Shown here in pieces: positions 33,906-41,470 of a stretch of 42,894 nt of DNA; the first letter of the stretch is position 1; each line of letters begins with the position of its first letter. A program made the position numbers and the translations under genes. Source of the DNA: Phenylobacterium sp. RIFCSPHIGHO2_01_FULL_69_31 (GTDB lineage: Bacteria; Pseudomonadota; Alphaproteobacteria; Caulobacterales; Caulobacteraceae); assembly GCF_001824475.1 (NCBI RefSeq), contig NZ_MHXN01000008.1, forward strand, positions 1 through 42,894, given 5' to 3'. Under the pieces are notes generated by a model. It worked only from the letters and a program-made list of their open reading frames with translations, did not search any database and was not told where the DNA came from.

Positions 33906-35867
33906 ATGACGCCAGACGACGCGGACTCTCACGACCGACAGGACGGAGCCTACGCGTACCGGGCGTTCATCAGCTACAGCCACAAGGACAAGGACCTGGC
34001 GCAGCGGCTCCATCGCGAGGTGGAGTCCTATCGCATCCCGTCCAAGCTCATCGGGCGGCAGACCGGCGTCGGCAAGGTGCCGCGGCGTCTGCGGCCCATC
34101 TTCCGCGACCGCGAGGAGCTGCCGGCCTCGGGTGACCTGACGGCAGAGCTCAGCGGGGCGCTGCGCCAGTCGATGTTCCTAGTGGTGATCTGCTCGCCCG
34201 CCGCCGCCCGCTCGCGGTGGGTGAACGAGGAGATCCTGCAGTTCAAGCGCGTCCACGGCGATGCGCGCGTGCTGGCCATCGTTGCCGACGGCGAGCCGAA
34301 CGCCACCGACATTCCAGGCCGCGACCATCTGGAATGCTTCCCGCGGGCCCTGCGCTATAGGATCGGCGCCGACGGCGTGCTGTCCGACATCCCGGCCGAG
34401 CCCATCGCCGCCGACGTCCGGCGCGAGGCCGACGGTCCGCGGCTCGCGGTCCAGAAGCTGATCGCCGGCCTGACGGGCCTCAAGCTCGACGAACTGGTCC
34501 AGCGCGACACCCAGCGGCGGATCGCCCAGATGACCACCATCGCCGCGGGCGCGGTGGTGGGCATGGTGGTCACCGGCGGCCTGGCGTTCTACGCCAACTC
34601 GCTGCGGATCGAGGCCAACGCCCAGCGCACGATCGCCCAGCACGAAGCCGCCGCCGCGCGGGCGGCCTCGGACTATCTGGTCGGCACCTTCGAGCTGTCG
34701 AACCCCGCCACCGAAAACCCCCGGACCATCACCGCCCTGACCATCCTGGGCCGCAGCGCCGAACGCGCGCGGCGGGAGCTGGCGGGCCAGCCGGCGATCC
34801 AGGCCCGGCTGCTGGCCACCCTGGGCCGGGCCTACAACAACCTGGGCCTCCTGAACGAGGCGCGCACGGCGTTCGAACAGGCGATGCCGGTGATCAACCG
34901 GTCCGGTCCGGACGGGGCGGAGGCCATGCTGGTCCTGGCCACCACCTACGAGAAGCAGGGCCTGCTGGAGAAGGGCCTGGGGGCCGTGCGCCACGCCGAA
35001 GCCTTGCTCGGCCCCGACCCGAAGGCCAACGCCAGCCTCCGCGCCCAGGCCGCGCTCACCGAGGGCCGCATTCTGACCTCGGCCTCGAAGGTGAAGGAAG
35101 GCGTCGCCGCCTTCGACCGGGCGCTCGCCTACTACCGCGCCGCCGACGATGCGCCCGAGGGGGCCCTGGCCACCGTGCTGAACAACCGCGGCCTTCTGCT
35201 ATCGGACGACGGCCAGTTCGCGGCGGCGGAGGCGTCCCTCAAGGAATCCCTGGACCTGTTCAGCAAGGAGCTGGGTCCAAACCACCTCTACACCGGCAAG
35301 GCCTGGTTCGCCCTGGCGCAGAATGCGTTCAACGCCGGCGACCTGCGCACCGCCCGCGGGCACATCGCCAACGCCCTGCGGATCGAGCGCGGCGTGCTGG
35401 ACGCCGACAACCCGATCCTGGCGGACACCCTCTCGATGCAGGGCCAGATCTACCAGGGCCTGGGCCAGATGGCCGAGGCCGAACGGTCGCTGCGCGAGGC
35501 GGTCTCGATCTATCGCGAGGCCTTCGACGGCCCGCACTACCTGATCGGCATCGCCGAGGTGTACCTGGCGCTGATCGAGTCCCAGCGCGGCGCCACGGCC
35601 CAGGCCCTCGCCACCCTGGACGACGCCAAGCGCAACTACGACGCCAGCTACGGCAAGCTCCACCCCAACCACGGCGACCTGCTGGTCAACCGCGCCAAGG
35701 TCCTGGCCCGCGCCGGTCGCATCGAGCAGGCCCGCGCCGACTGCGCGGCGGGGATGACGATCCTGCGCGACACGCTCGGCGCCGACGCCAGCTTCACCAA
35801 GCAGATGGCCGGGGAATGCCGCGGCCTGGCGCCTGCCGGCCAGACCCGCGTCGCGACCGGCGGCTGA
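33906..35867 (+). CDS. TIR-transmembrane-TPR protein
   Basis: The 653-residue protein begins with a TIR domain (about 17-150): FISYSHKD (21-28), IFRDREELPASGDL (65-78) and SRWVNEEIL, where E109 aligns with the catalytic Glu of NAD-cleaving TIRs such as SARM1. A single hydrophobic helix lies at about 208-230, followed by an Ala/Glu-rich stretch and at least six TPR-like helical pairs (about 295-640). With the TIR in the cytoplasm and Arg204/205 before the helix, the TPR part should face the periplasm. The likely activity is NAD+ hydrolysis or cyclisation, triggered from outside; this is inferred. The start lies 3 bases after the PEP-CTERM gene. Only AAGG precedes the ATG, so coupling is likely. 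Confidence 0.88.
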   Translation: MTPDDADSHDRQDGAYAYRAFISYSHKDKDLAQRLHREVESYRIPSKLIGRQTGVGKVPRRLRPIFRDREELPASGDLTAELSGALRQSMFLVVICSPAAARSRWVNEEILQFKRVHGDARVLAIVADGEPNATDIPGRDHLECFPRALRYRIGADGVLSDIPAEPIAADVRREADGPRLAVQKLIAGLTGLKLDELVQRDTQRRIAQMTTIAAGAVVGMVVTGGLAFYANSLRIEANAQRTIAQHEAAAARAASDYLVGTFELSNPATENPRTITALTILGRSAERARRELAGQPAIQARLLATLGRAYNNLGLLNEARTAFEQAMPVINRSGPDGAEAMLVLATTYEKQGLLEKGLGAVRHAEALLGPDPKANASLRAQAALTEGRILTSASKVKEGVAAFDRALAYYRAADDAPEGALATVLNNRGLLLSDDGQFAAAEASLKESLDLFSKELGPNHLYTGKAWFALAQNAFNAGDLRTARGHIANALRIERGVLDADNPILADTLSMQGQIYQGLGQMAEAERSLREAVSIYREAFDGPHYLIGIAEVYLALIESQRGATAQALATLDDAKRNYDASYGKLHPNHGDLLVNRAKVLARAGRIEQARADCAAGMTILRDTLGADASFTKQMAGECRGLAPAGQTRVATGG

Positions 35868-35873
35868 CGCGGC

Positions 35874-37631
35874 TCAGTCCGCCGCAGGGTTCCGGGTCAG
35901 GCGATACAGCGGATAGACGCCGTAGCCCTTGGGCAGGGCGATCTTGCCCACGTAGTTGCAGTCGAACGGATGGTCCGTCTGCATCTCCAGCACCGCCGCG
36001 AAGGGCTCGGTGACATAGACCGCGCCCGACGGCGTCACCGGCTCGATCCGCGCCGCCCGGGAGACCTCGCTGCCGTAGTAGGTCGTCCGCCGGGTGACGG
36101 GATCGTAGCCGGAGTAGGTGGGGCCGTAGTGCAGGGCGATCCGCATGGCCGTGCCCTCGCGCACGCCCAACGCCTTGCAGTCCACCTTCTTCAGCTCCTC
36201 GCACAGGTCCAGCGCGGCCGCCGCGGCGGTGGGCGCGTCCTGGAACACCGCGAAGATCGCATCGCCCCAGGTGTTGCCCTGCCGGATCACGTCGCCGTGG
36301 CCCTCAAGCGTGCGGGCCGCCCGCACCATCACGTCTTCCCAGAAGAGGGGCAGGGCCCGCTCGTCCAGCTTCGAGAAGCCCGGGTAGTCGGTGAACATCA
36401 GCCCATAGACGCCGCGCTCCACGTCCGACTTCGGCGGCGGCGGGGGCATGACCGGGCGGACGAGGGTCGGGGCGATGACCACCTCGGCCCGGCCGCCGGT
36501 GGCGCGCCAGGCGCTGATGTCCGAGCCGCTGAGCGTGCGGTCGCCCCGCTCCTCCACGATCACCAGCTGGATCGCCTCGGCCTGCAGCTGGCGGGCCCGC
36601 AGCCGCGCCATGCCCATGGTCACCTTGGAGCCGTAGGCGAACTGCTCCATCTCGCCCATGTAGCTCATGTTGCTGGCGAAGGTCAGCGAGGCGGCCCGGT
36701 CCTTGATGGCGTGATAGCGCGCCACCCAGGTCTCGCCGGCTGGCGCCACCGACTGCTCCAGGAAGTCGGGCTCGGCGAAGGGCAGCACCACATGCACCTC
36801 GGCCCCGCGCTCCAGCAGCAGTTCGGCGATCAGGATGTCGCTGCCGGCGGCCAGGGCGCCGTAGCCGAAGCCCACGTCCTCCCGCGCGATCACCTCGCGC
36901 ATGCGGGCGGCCAGGTCGGCCTCCAGCTCGGGAGAGCCGACGAAGATGTTGCCGCAGAACATGGCCACCTTGGGCGGCTCGATCAGCTCCAGCAGGCTGT
37001 CCATTCCATGTCCGTCGCCCTCGGCGGCGAGCAGGCGGCGCAGCTGCAGCACGGTGGTGGAGCGCGCGCCCACGTCGGCGTCCGGCGACTGCATGGCCCG
37101 CGTGAGGGCCTCGCGCGCGCCGTCCACGTCGCCAAGCACCGCCAAGGCCTCGGCCAGGGTCGCCAGCGAGAAATAGCCCGACCGGCGTTCCGGCGCCGTC
37201 TCGGCCGCCACGCGCCGCGCCAGCATCCGCGCCAGCCGCGGGCGCCCGGCGATCTTGGCCAGGGTGGCGGCGTTGATCGCCGGGTAGCTGGACTTCGACA
37301 TCCGGAACACCTGGGCGTACAGCAGGCACGCCTCCAGCAGGCGGTTGCGATCGGGCGCCCCGGCGTCGAACGCCTGGTCCTTCAGCAGCCGCGCCTTCAG
37401 CGACAGCGGATCGACCCCGCCGATCTCCGCCAGCCGGTAGTCGTCATAGAGCTTCAGACCCCGTTCGGTGTCACCCAGGCGGGCCAGCGTCAGCACCTCC
37501 AGGTAATTGAGCTCGGGGTGCAGGGTGTCGCCGCGGCGCACGACCTCGTCGTAGGCGCCCAGGAGGTCGCCGCGCGCCAGGGCGGCGCGGACCGAGGCTG
37601 CCCGTCGTTCGGGGGTGGGCGGCGAGCTCAC
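35874..37631 (-). CDS. TPR-like/SLOG-like/class III nucleotidyl cyclase protein
   Basis: The GTG start gives 585 residues. Residues about 12-205 are helical repeats of the TPR/TRAFs-binding type. Residues about 220-360 form a Rossmann-like domain with AMFCGNIFVGSPEL, GFGYGALAAGSDILIAE and VHVVLPFAEPDF, similar to SLOG nucleotide-sensing domains. Residues about 407-580 are a class III cyclase with metal Asp415 (FTDYPGF), Asp457 (NTWGD) and Arg528 (SRAAR). The purine-selecting Lys position is Asn453 and the transition-state Asn is Ser524, so the product may not be cAMP. It is soluble. It faces the TIR-TPR gene tail to tail with a 6-base gap. Confidence 0.82.
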   Translation of the reverse strand: MSSPPTPERRAASVRAALARGDLLGAYDEVVRRGDTLHPELNYLEVLTLARLGDTERGLKLYDDYRLAEIGGVDPLSLKARLLKDQAFDAGAPDRNRLLEACLLYAQVFRMSKSSYPAINAATLAKIAGRPRLARMLARRVAAETAPERRSGYFSLATLAEALAVLGDVDGAREALTRAMQSPDADVGARSTTVLQLRRLLAAEGDGHGMDSLLELIEPPKVAMFCGNIFVGSPELEADLAARMREVIAREDVGFGYGALAAGSDILIAELLLERGAEVHVVLPFAEPDFLEQSVAPAGETWVARYHAIKDRAASLTFASNMSYMGEMEQFAYGSKVTMGMARLRARQLQAEAIQLVIVEERGDRTLSGSDISAWRATGGRAEVVIAPTLVRPVMPPPPPKSDVERGVYGLMFTDYPGFSKLDERALPLFWEDVMVRAARTLEGHGDVIRQGNTWGDAIFAVFQDAPTAAAAALDLCEELKKVDCKALGVREGTAMRIALHYGPTYSGYDPVTRRTTYYGSEVSRAARIEPVTPSGAVYVTEPFAAVLEMQTDHPFDCNYVGKIALPKGYGVYPLYRLTRNPAAD

Positions 37632-37806
37632 GCGGCCCAGCCCGTCCCACGGCCGGCGGGGGCAGGGGGCGAGGACGGCCTCTCAAGCGTCAAACCCCGC
37701 ACGCGTACGCCGTCCCCTTGCTGCGACGAGCGGAGCGGCCTTCGAGGTCGCCCGGCATCGTCCCCCAGGTGGTAACGCTATAGTGACAAGGCGGCCTCGT
37801 CCATGG

Positions 37807-37825
37807 ACCCCGCTCGCGGCGGGGT
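37807..37825 (-). terminator. hairpin downstream of the symporter gene
   Basis: ACCCCGC and GCGGGGT form a 7-bp stem with a 5-base loop, 25 bases downstream of the symporter stop in the minus direction. There is no T-run. The rest of the 218-bp gap up to the cyclase start shows no gene. Confidence 0.4.
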
Positions 37826-37849
37826 GGCGCCGCCGCGCTCCTGGGTTGG

Positions 37850-39181
37850 CTAGGCGACGGCGGGCTCAGGCGCCTCGGCCCGGCCATCGTAGACGGCCTG
37901 GTCCAGAATGCCCTGCTGCTTGGCCACGAGCGTCGGCACCAGCGCCTGACCGGCGACGTTCACCGCCGTGCGGCCCATGTCCAGGATCGGGTCGATGGCC
38001 AGCAGCAGCCCCACGCCCTCCAGCGGCAGGCCCAGGGTCGACAGGGTCAGCGTCAGCATCACCGTGGCGCCGGTCAGGCCCGCGGTCGCCGCCGAGCCGA
38101 TGACCGAGACGAAGACGATCAGCAGATAGTCCTGCAACTGCAGCGGCACGCCGTAGAACTGAGCCACGAAGATCGCCGAGATCGCCGGATAGATCGCCGC
38201 GCAGCCGTCCATCTTGGTGGTCGCGCCCAGGGGCACGGCGAAGGCGGCATAGGCCCGTGGCACGCCCAGTCCGGTCTCGGTCACCGCCTCGGTGACCGGC
38301 AGGGTGCCGATCGACGAGCGCGAGACGAACCCCAGCTGCATCGCCGGCCAGGCCGCCCGGAAGAACCTGAGCGGGTTCAGGCCATGGGCCGCCAGAAGGG
38401 CCGGATAGACCACCAGCAGCACCAGGAAGAGGCCGACGTAGACCGCTACGGCGAACTGGCTGAGCTGGCCCAGGGCGTCCCAGCCGTACTTGGCCACCGC
38501 CGTGCCCAGCAGGCCGATCGTGCCGATGGGCGTCAGACGGATCACCCACCACAGCACCTTGCGCACCACCACCAGGGCCGAGGCGTTGAACGCCAGGAAC
38601 GGCTTGCCGGCCTCGCCGGCCTTCAGCGCCGCCGTTCCCACCACCAGCGAGATCACCAGGATCTGCAGCACGTTGAACGACACGCTGGTCGCCGCCGCGC
38701 CGTCCGCAAGCTTGGTCGAGGCCGTGAGCCCCAGGAAGTTGGCCGGGATCAGGCCCGTGAGGAAGTCGAGCCATGTCCCTGTGGTGGCGGGCGCCTTCGC
38801 GGCCTCGGCGGCGACGCCGGCGTGCGCGCCCGGCTGCAGAACCACGCCCAGGGCGATGCCGATGCCCACGGCGATCAGGGCGGTGATCGCGAACCACAGC
38901 AGGGTCCGCCAGACGAGGCCCGCGGCGTTCTGGAGCTGGGCCAGGTTGGCGATGCTGGCCACGATGGCCGTGAACACCAGCGGCGGCACCAGCGCCTTGA
39001 GGAGCTGGACGAACGAGGCGCCCAGGATCCGCAAGGTCTCGGCCAGGCCGTGGCCCTGCTCGCCGGGCTCCACGCCCAACTGGCGCGCCAGGAAGCCCAG
39101 CGCCAGGCCGACGACCATCGCCGCCAGCACCTGAACGCCGAAGCCGCTGACGAAACGGGAACTCTTCGCGGACGTCGCCAT
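37850..39181 (-). CDS. dicarboxylate/amino-acid:cation symporter (DctA/GltP family)
   Basis: The 443-residue inner-membrane transporter has about eight hydrophobic helices and two re-entrant loops. The first loop has the Ser-rich SRSSIGTLP motif. TKMDGCAAIYPA replaces the classical NMDGT (seen in a subset of the family), and DMGRTAVNVAG is the helix 8 substrate-binding motif with its Asp and Arg. Na+ or H+ drives uptake of C4-dicarboxylates or acidic amino acids; the exact substrate is open. The Arg in GRTAVN is typical for dicarboxylate or acidic substrates. The gene is monocistronic by spacing. Confidence 0.9.
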   Translation of the reverse strand: MATSAKSSRFVSGFGVQVLAAMVVGLALGFLARQLGVEPGEQGHGLAETLRILGASFVQLLKALVPPLVFTAIVASIANLAQLQNAAGLVWRTLLWFAITALIAVGIGIALGVVLQPGAHAGVAAEAAKAPATTGTWLDFLTGLIPANFLGLTASTKLADGAAATSVSFNVLQILVISLVVGTAALKAGEAGKPFLAFNASALVVVRKVLWWVIRLTPIGTIGLLGTAVAKYGWDALGQLSQFAVAVYVGLFLVLLVVYPALLAAHGLNPLRFFRAAWPAMQLGFVSRSSIGTLPVTEAVTETGLGVPRAYAAFAVPLGATTKMDGCAAIYPAISAIFVAQFYGVPLQLQDYLLIVFVSVIGSAATAGLTGATVMLTLTLSTLGLPLEGVGLLLAIDPILDMGRTAVNVAGQALVPTLVAKQQGILDQAVYDGRAEAPEPAVA

Positions 39182-39325
39182 CCCGCCAATGTAGGGGCCG
39201 CCCCGCCCCGCCGCCCGCGGAAAAGTCTGATCGAGCCTTCAGGGAATCTCTTTGCTCAAACCCTGGGCGCTCTTGCAGACGCGTTCAGGAATCCTGGGAG
39301 GCGGGGCAGGGCGGTCCGGCGCGCG

Positions 39326-40315
39326 TCAGCCGGCGCGCGCGTCCGCCGTGGCGATCCCCCGCGTCTTCCACAGCGACCAGCCAACGCCCGCGGCCAGCAG
39401 CGCCGCCGTGATCGCCAGGGAGTAGGCCGCCGGGAACTTCTCCCAACCCATGGCTTCGGCGAAGAAGACCTTGCCGCCGATGAACACCAGCAGCGCGGCC
39501 AGCGCCTGCTTCAGGTAGGCGAAGCGCGCCACCACCGCGGCCAGGGCGAAGTAGAGCGCCCGCAATCCCAGGATGGCGAAGATGTTGGACGTGTAGACGA
39601 TGTACGGGTCGGTGGTGATGGAGAAGATCGCCGGCACCGAGTCCACCGCGAAGACCACGTCGGCGATCTCCACCATGACCAGCGCCATGAACAGGGGCGT
39701 GGCGAACCAGACCAGCTTCCCGCTGCGGTCGGCCTGCTTCACGAAGAAGAAGTGGCCGTGGAAGCCCTGGGTCAGCCGGATGCGGCGCGCGAGCCACCGA
39801 TAGACGGGGCTGTCGTGCGGATCCTTGGGGGCGCTGTCCGCGAAGAACATCTTCACCCCCATCACGATCAGGAACGCCGCGAAGATCCAAAGCACCCAGG
39901 AGAAGCTGGACACGAGGGTGGCCCCGAAGCCGATCATGATCCCGCGCAGGACGATCACGCCCAGCACGCCCCAGAACAGCACCCGGTGCTGATAGGCGCG
40001 CGGGACGGCGAAGGCCGCGAAGATCGTGGCGATCACGAAGACATTGTCGAGCGCCAGGCTCTTTTCGATCAGGAAGCCGGTGACGTACTCCAGCCCGGAC
40101 TGCCGTCCGAGCTCGGCCCACACCCAGGCGCCGAAGCCGAGGCCCAGAGCGATATAGCCGGCGGACAGCAGCAGGCTCTCGCGCACCCCGATTTCGTGCT
40201 GATCGCGGTGCAGTACGCCCAGGTCGAGCGTGAGCAGGAACGCGACCAGCCCGGCGAAGGCCAGCCACATCCAGAGCGGCTGGCCGAGTACGGCCGCCGT
40301 CAGAAGATCGGTCAT
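39326..40315 (-). CDS. TerC/Alx-family integral membrane protein
   Basis: The 329-residue protein begins MTDLLTAAVLG; GGAA lies 8 bases upstream. It has about nine hydrophobic helices and the TerC hallmarks: FLLTLDLGVLHRD, EKSLALDNVFVIATIF with conserved acidic residues, and EIADVVFAVDSVPAIF. In E. coli Alx and related proteins these acidic helices export Mn2+; other members link to tellurite resistance. Metal export is the likely role. A stable hairpin lies between it and the upstream YdcH-like gene. I looked for a yybP-ykoY-type riboswitch in the leader but saw only this simple stem. Confidence 0.93.
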   Translation of the reverse strand: MTDLLTAAVLGQPLWMWLAFAGLVAFLLTLDLGVLHRDQHEIGVRESLLLSAGYIALGLGFGAWVWAELGRQSGLEYVTGFLIEKSLALDNVFVIATIFAAFAVPRAYQHRVLFWGVLGVIVLRGIMIGFGATLVSSFSWVLWIFAAFLIVMGVKMFFADSAPKDPHDSPVYRWLARRIRLTQGFHGHFFFVKQADRSGKLVWFATPLFMALVMVEIADVVFAVDSVPAIFSITTDPYIVYTSNIFAILGLRALYFALAAVVARFAYLKQALAALLVFIGGKVFFAEAMGWEKFPAAYSLAITAALLAAGVGWSLWKTRGIATADARAG

Positions 40316-40335
40316 TTCAAGATTTCCAGGAAGAG

Positions 40336-40361
40336 GGGGAGGCGCGGCTCCGCGCCTCCCC
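40336..40361 (-). terminator. strong GC hairpin between ydcH-like and terC-like genes
   Basis: GGGGAGGCGCGG and CCGCGCCTCCCC form a perfect 12-bp stem around a 2-base CT turn. On the minus strand it is followed by CTCTTCC, a pyrimidine-rich run. It may terminate the YdcH-like transcript or act as an attenuator or processing stem 20 bases before the terC-like start. Confidence 0.6.
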
Positions 40362-40367
40362 AAGGCG

Positions 40368-40565
40368 TCAGGCGTGGCTCATGCGGACGGTGACGGGCGC
40401 GAGCCCGGCCTCGGCCAGGAACAGCTCGTCCTTCACCTGCAGCTTGCGTCGCTTCAGGTCCTGGATCGCGAGCTGGTCGGGGGCCGGCTTGGCCTGCTCC
40501 CTGCGGATCAGCTGTTCGAGCTGCCGATGCCGGTGGCGCAGACGCCAGATGCGATGGTGGTTCAT
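40368..40565 (-). CDS. YdcH-like (DUF465) small protein
   Basis: The 65-residue basic, helical protein starts behind a perfect GGAGGAGC site. It resembles the YdcH/DUF465 family: HRHRQLEQLIRREQAKPAPD, then LKRRKLQVKDEL. It forms a coiled-coil hairpin. Function in the family is unknown. The product ends with an unusual short tail (VRMSHA). Upstream of it lies a GC-rich gap with no gene until the repeats at 40791. Confidence 0.75.
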   Translation of the reverse strand: MNHHRIWRLRHRHRQLEQLIRREQAKPAPDQLAIQDLKRRKLQVKDELFLAEAGLAPVTVRMSHA

Positions 40566-40790
40566 GTTGCTCCTCCGTTTGGAGGCGCGCCCGGAGCCCA
40601 GATGGGGGGCAAGCTGGGGGAGAGCAACCGATCCGGACCCCAGGCGCACCTGTGCGGTCCGACATCACGATCGCAGTCGATCGTCAGAGGGGCCCGGTCC
40701 CGCAAGACCGAGATTGGAGCGCCGGTAAAGCTCCGCAAGCCCCGCCCCCGCAATTTTTTCGGGCGCGAGCAGTCATCCGCTCCCCCTGGT
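40566..40790. other. intergenic gap before the GIY-YIG unit
   Basis: 225 bases without a convincing gene. The minus-strand promoter for the YdcH-like gene is presumably near 40590-40680, where the sequence is less GC-rich (TCCGACATCACGATCGCAGTC). A short T-run (CAATTTTTTCGG at 40750-40762) is present. I see no RNA gene. Confidence 0.3.
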
Positions 40791-40840
40791 CGTCATCCCG
40801 GGCGGAGCGCTCGCCAGAGCGCGGAGACCCGGGACCCAGC
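40791..40840 (+). repeat. left 50-bp palindromic repeat of the GIY-YIG unit
   Basis: This 50-mer (CGTCATCCCGGGCGGAGCGC at its start) matches the reverse complement of 41267-41316 at 48 of 50 positions. It folds on itself: GCGCTC-GCCA-GAGCGC forms the inner stem (about 40817-40822) and the flanking TCCCGGG/CCCGGGA the outer stem, with a bulge. A similar repeat is a familiar dispersed element of Caulobacterales and Rhizobiales genomes. Position: 65 bases before the nuclease start. Confidence 0.85.
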
Positions 40841-40905
40841 AGACGGGACCCTGAAGCTGCGTCACGATGGATGACGCAAGCCGCGTCACGGCCTAGCTTT
40901 CACCG

Positions 40906-41244
40906 ATGGTTGGGCAGGACGCCTTCATCGCTGTCTACATCCTGGCGAGCACTCGCAACGGAACGCTCTACACCGGTGTGACGAGCACGCTTATGGCGCG
41001 TATCCGTCAGCACAAGCTCGGGACCTTTGAAGGCTTCACCAAGACCTACGGCTGCAAGACCCTGGTCTGGTACGAGGCCCATGCCGTGATGGCAGAGGCG
41101 ATCCGGCGCGAGAAGCAGATCAAGCGCTGGCGGCGCGACTGGAAGCTGCAGCTGATCGAGGCTGAGAACCCCGAATGGCGCGATCTATCCGACCACTGGT
41201 TCGAGGAGCCGGAAGGACCGCTGTCGTGGCTGCAGCGCCCTTAG
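40906..41244 (+). CDS. GIY-YIG nuclease family protein (YhbQ/UPF0213-like)
   Basis: The 112-residue single-domain protein has the GIY-YIG core: VYIL (10-13) and LYTGVT (21-26), conserved R32 in ARIRQHKLG, and metal-binding E69 in IRREKQIKRW. It is a small endonuclease fold of the UPF0213 type, not fused to a second domain. No good Shine-Dalgarno is visible, and the stem TGCGTCA/TGACGCA (40858-40878) lies just upstream. The gene is enclosed by inverted repeats at 40791-40840 and 41267-41316. This suggests a role in cutting structured DNA related to the repeat, though host repair is also possible. Confidence 0.9.
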   Translation: MVGQDAFIAVYILASTRNGTLYTGVTSTLMARIRQHKLGTFEGFTKTYGCKTLVWYEAHAVMAEAIRREKQIKRWRRDWKLQLIEAENPEWRDLSDHWFEEPEGPLSWLQRP

Positions 41245-41266
41245 CGAAGCGTCGGCGGCGTGTGCG

Positions 41267-41316
41267 GCTGGGTCCCGGGTCTGCGCGCTCTGGCGAGCGC
41301 TACGCCCGGGATGACG
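41267..41316 (-). repeat. right 50-bp palindromic repeat of the GIY-YIG unit
   Basis: Inverted partner of 40791-40840, beginning 22 bases after the nuclease stop codon. Two differences from the left copy are a G-to-T and a G-to-C change in the left-copy orientation; neither falls in the inner stem. Both copies read CGTCATCCCGGG outward from the outer ends of the unit. Confidence 0.85.
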
Positions 41317-41470
41317 AGGGTGGGCGGCGAGGGGCCGGCGCCCGCAGTGGATCGGTTTCTCCCGTAGGCCCTCCGCCTGATAGCTGACGTTTGCGCTTTC
41401 GGCCTCGGAGCGGCCATTGGCACCGTCCGCTGAGGGTGGCTTGCGGACACACACGCCCATAGTCTGGGCT

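Larger units (their letters stand above)
40791..41316 (+). mobile_element. candidate REPIN-like unit: nuclease gene between inverted 50-mers
   Basis: A 526-bp segment begins and ends with near-identical inverted 50-bp hairpin repeats and holds one gene, a GIY-YIG nuclease. The layout recalls REP elements with their RAYT transposase, but with a different enzyme. No clear target-site duplication is seen at the two outer edges. The mobility claim is an inference; see findings. Confidence 0.4.

Noticed and set aside
40316..40367. yybP-ykoY manganese riboswitch before the TerC gene
   Set aside because: Only a single perfect stem is present; the multi-helix riboswitch core is not visible.
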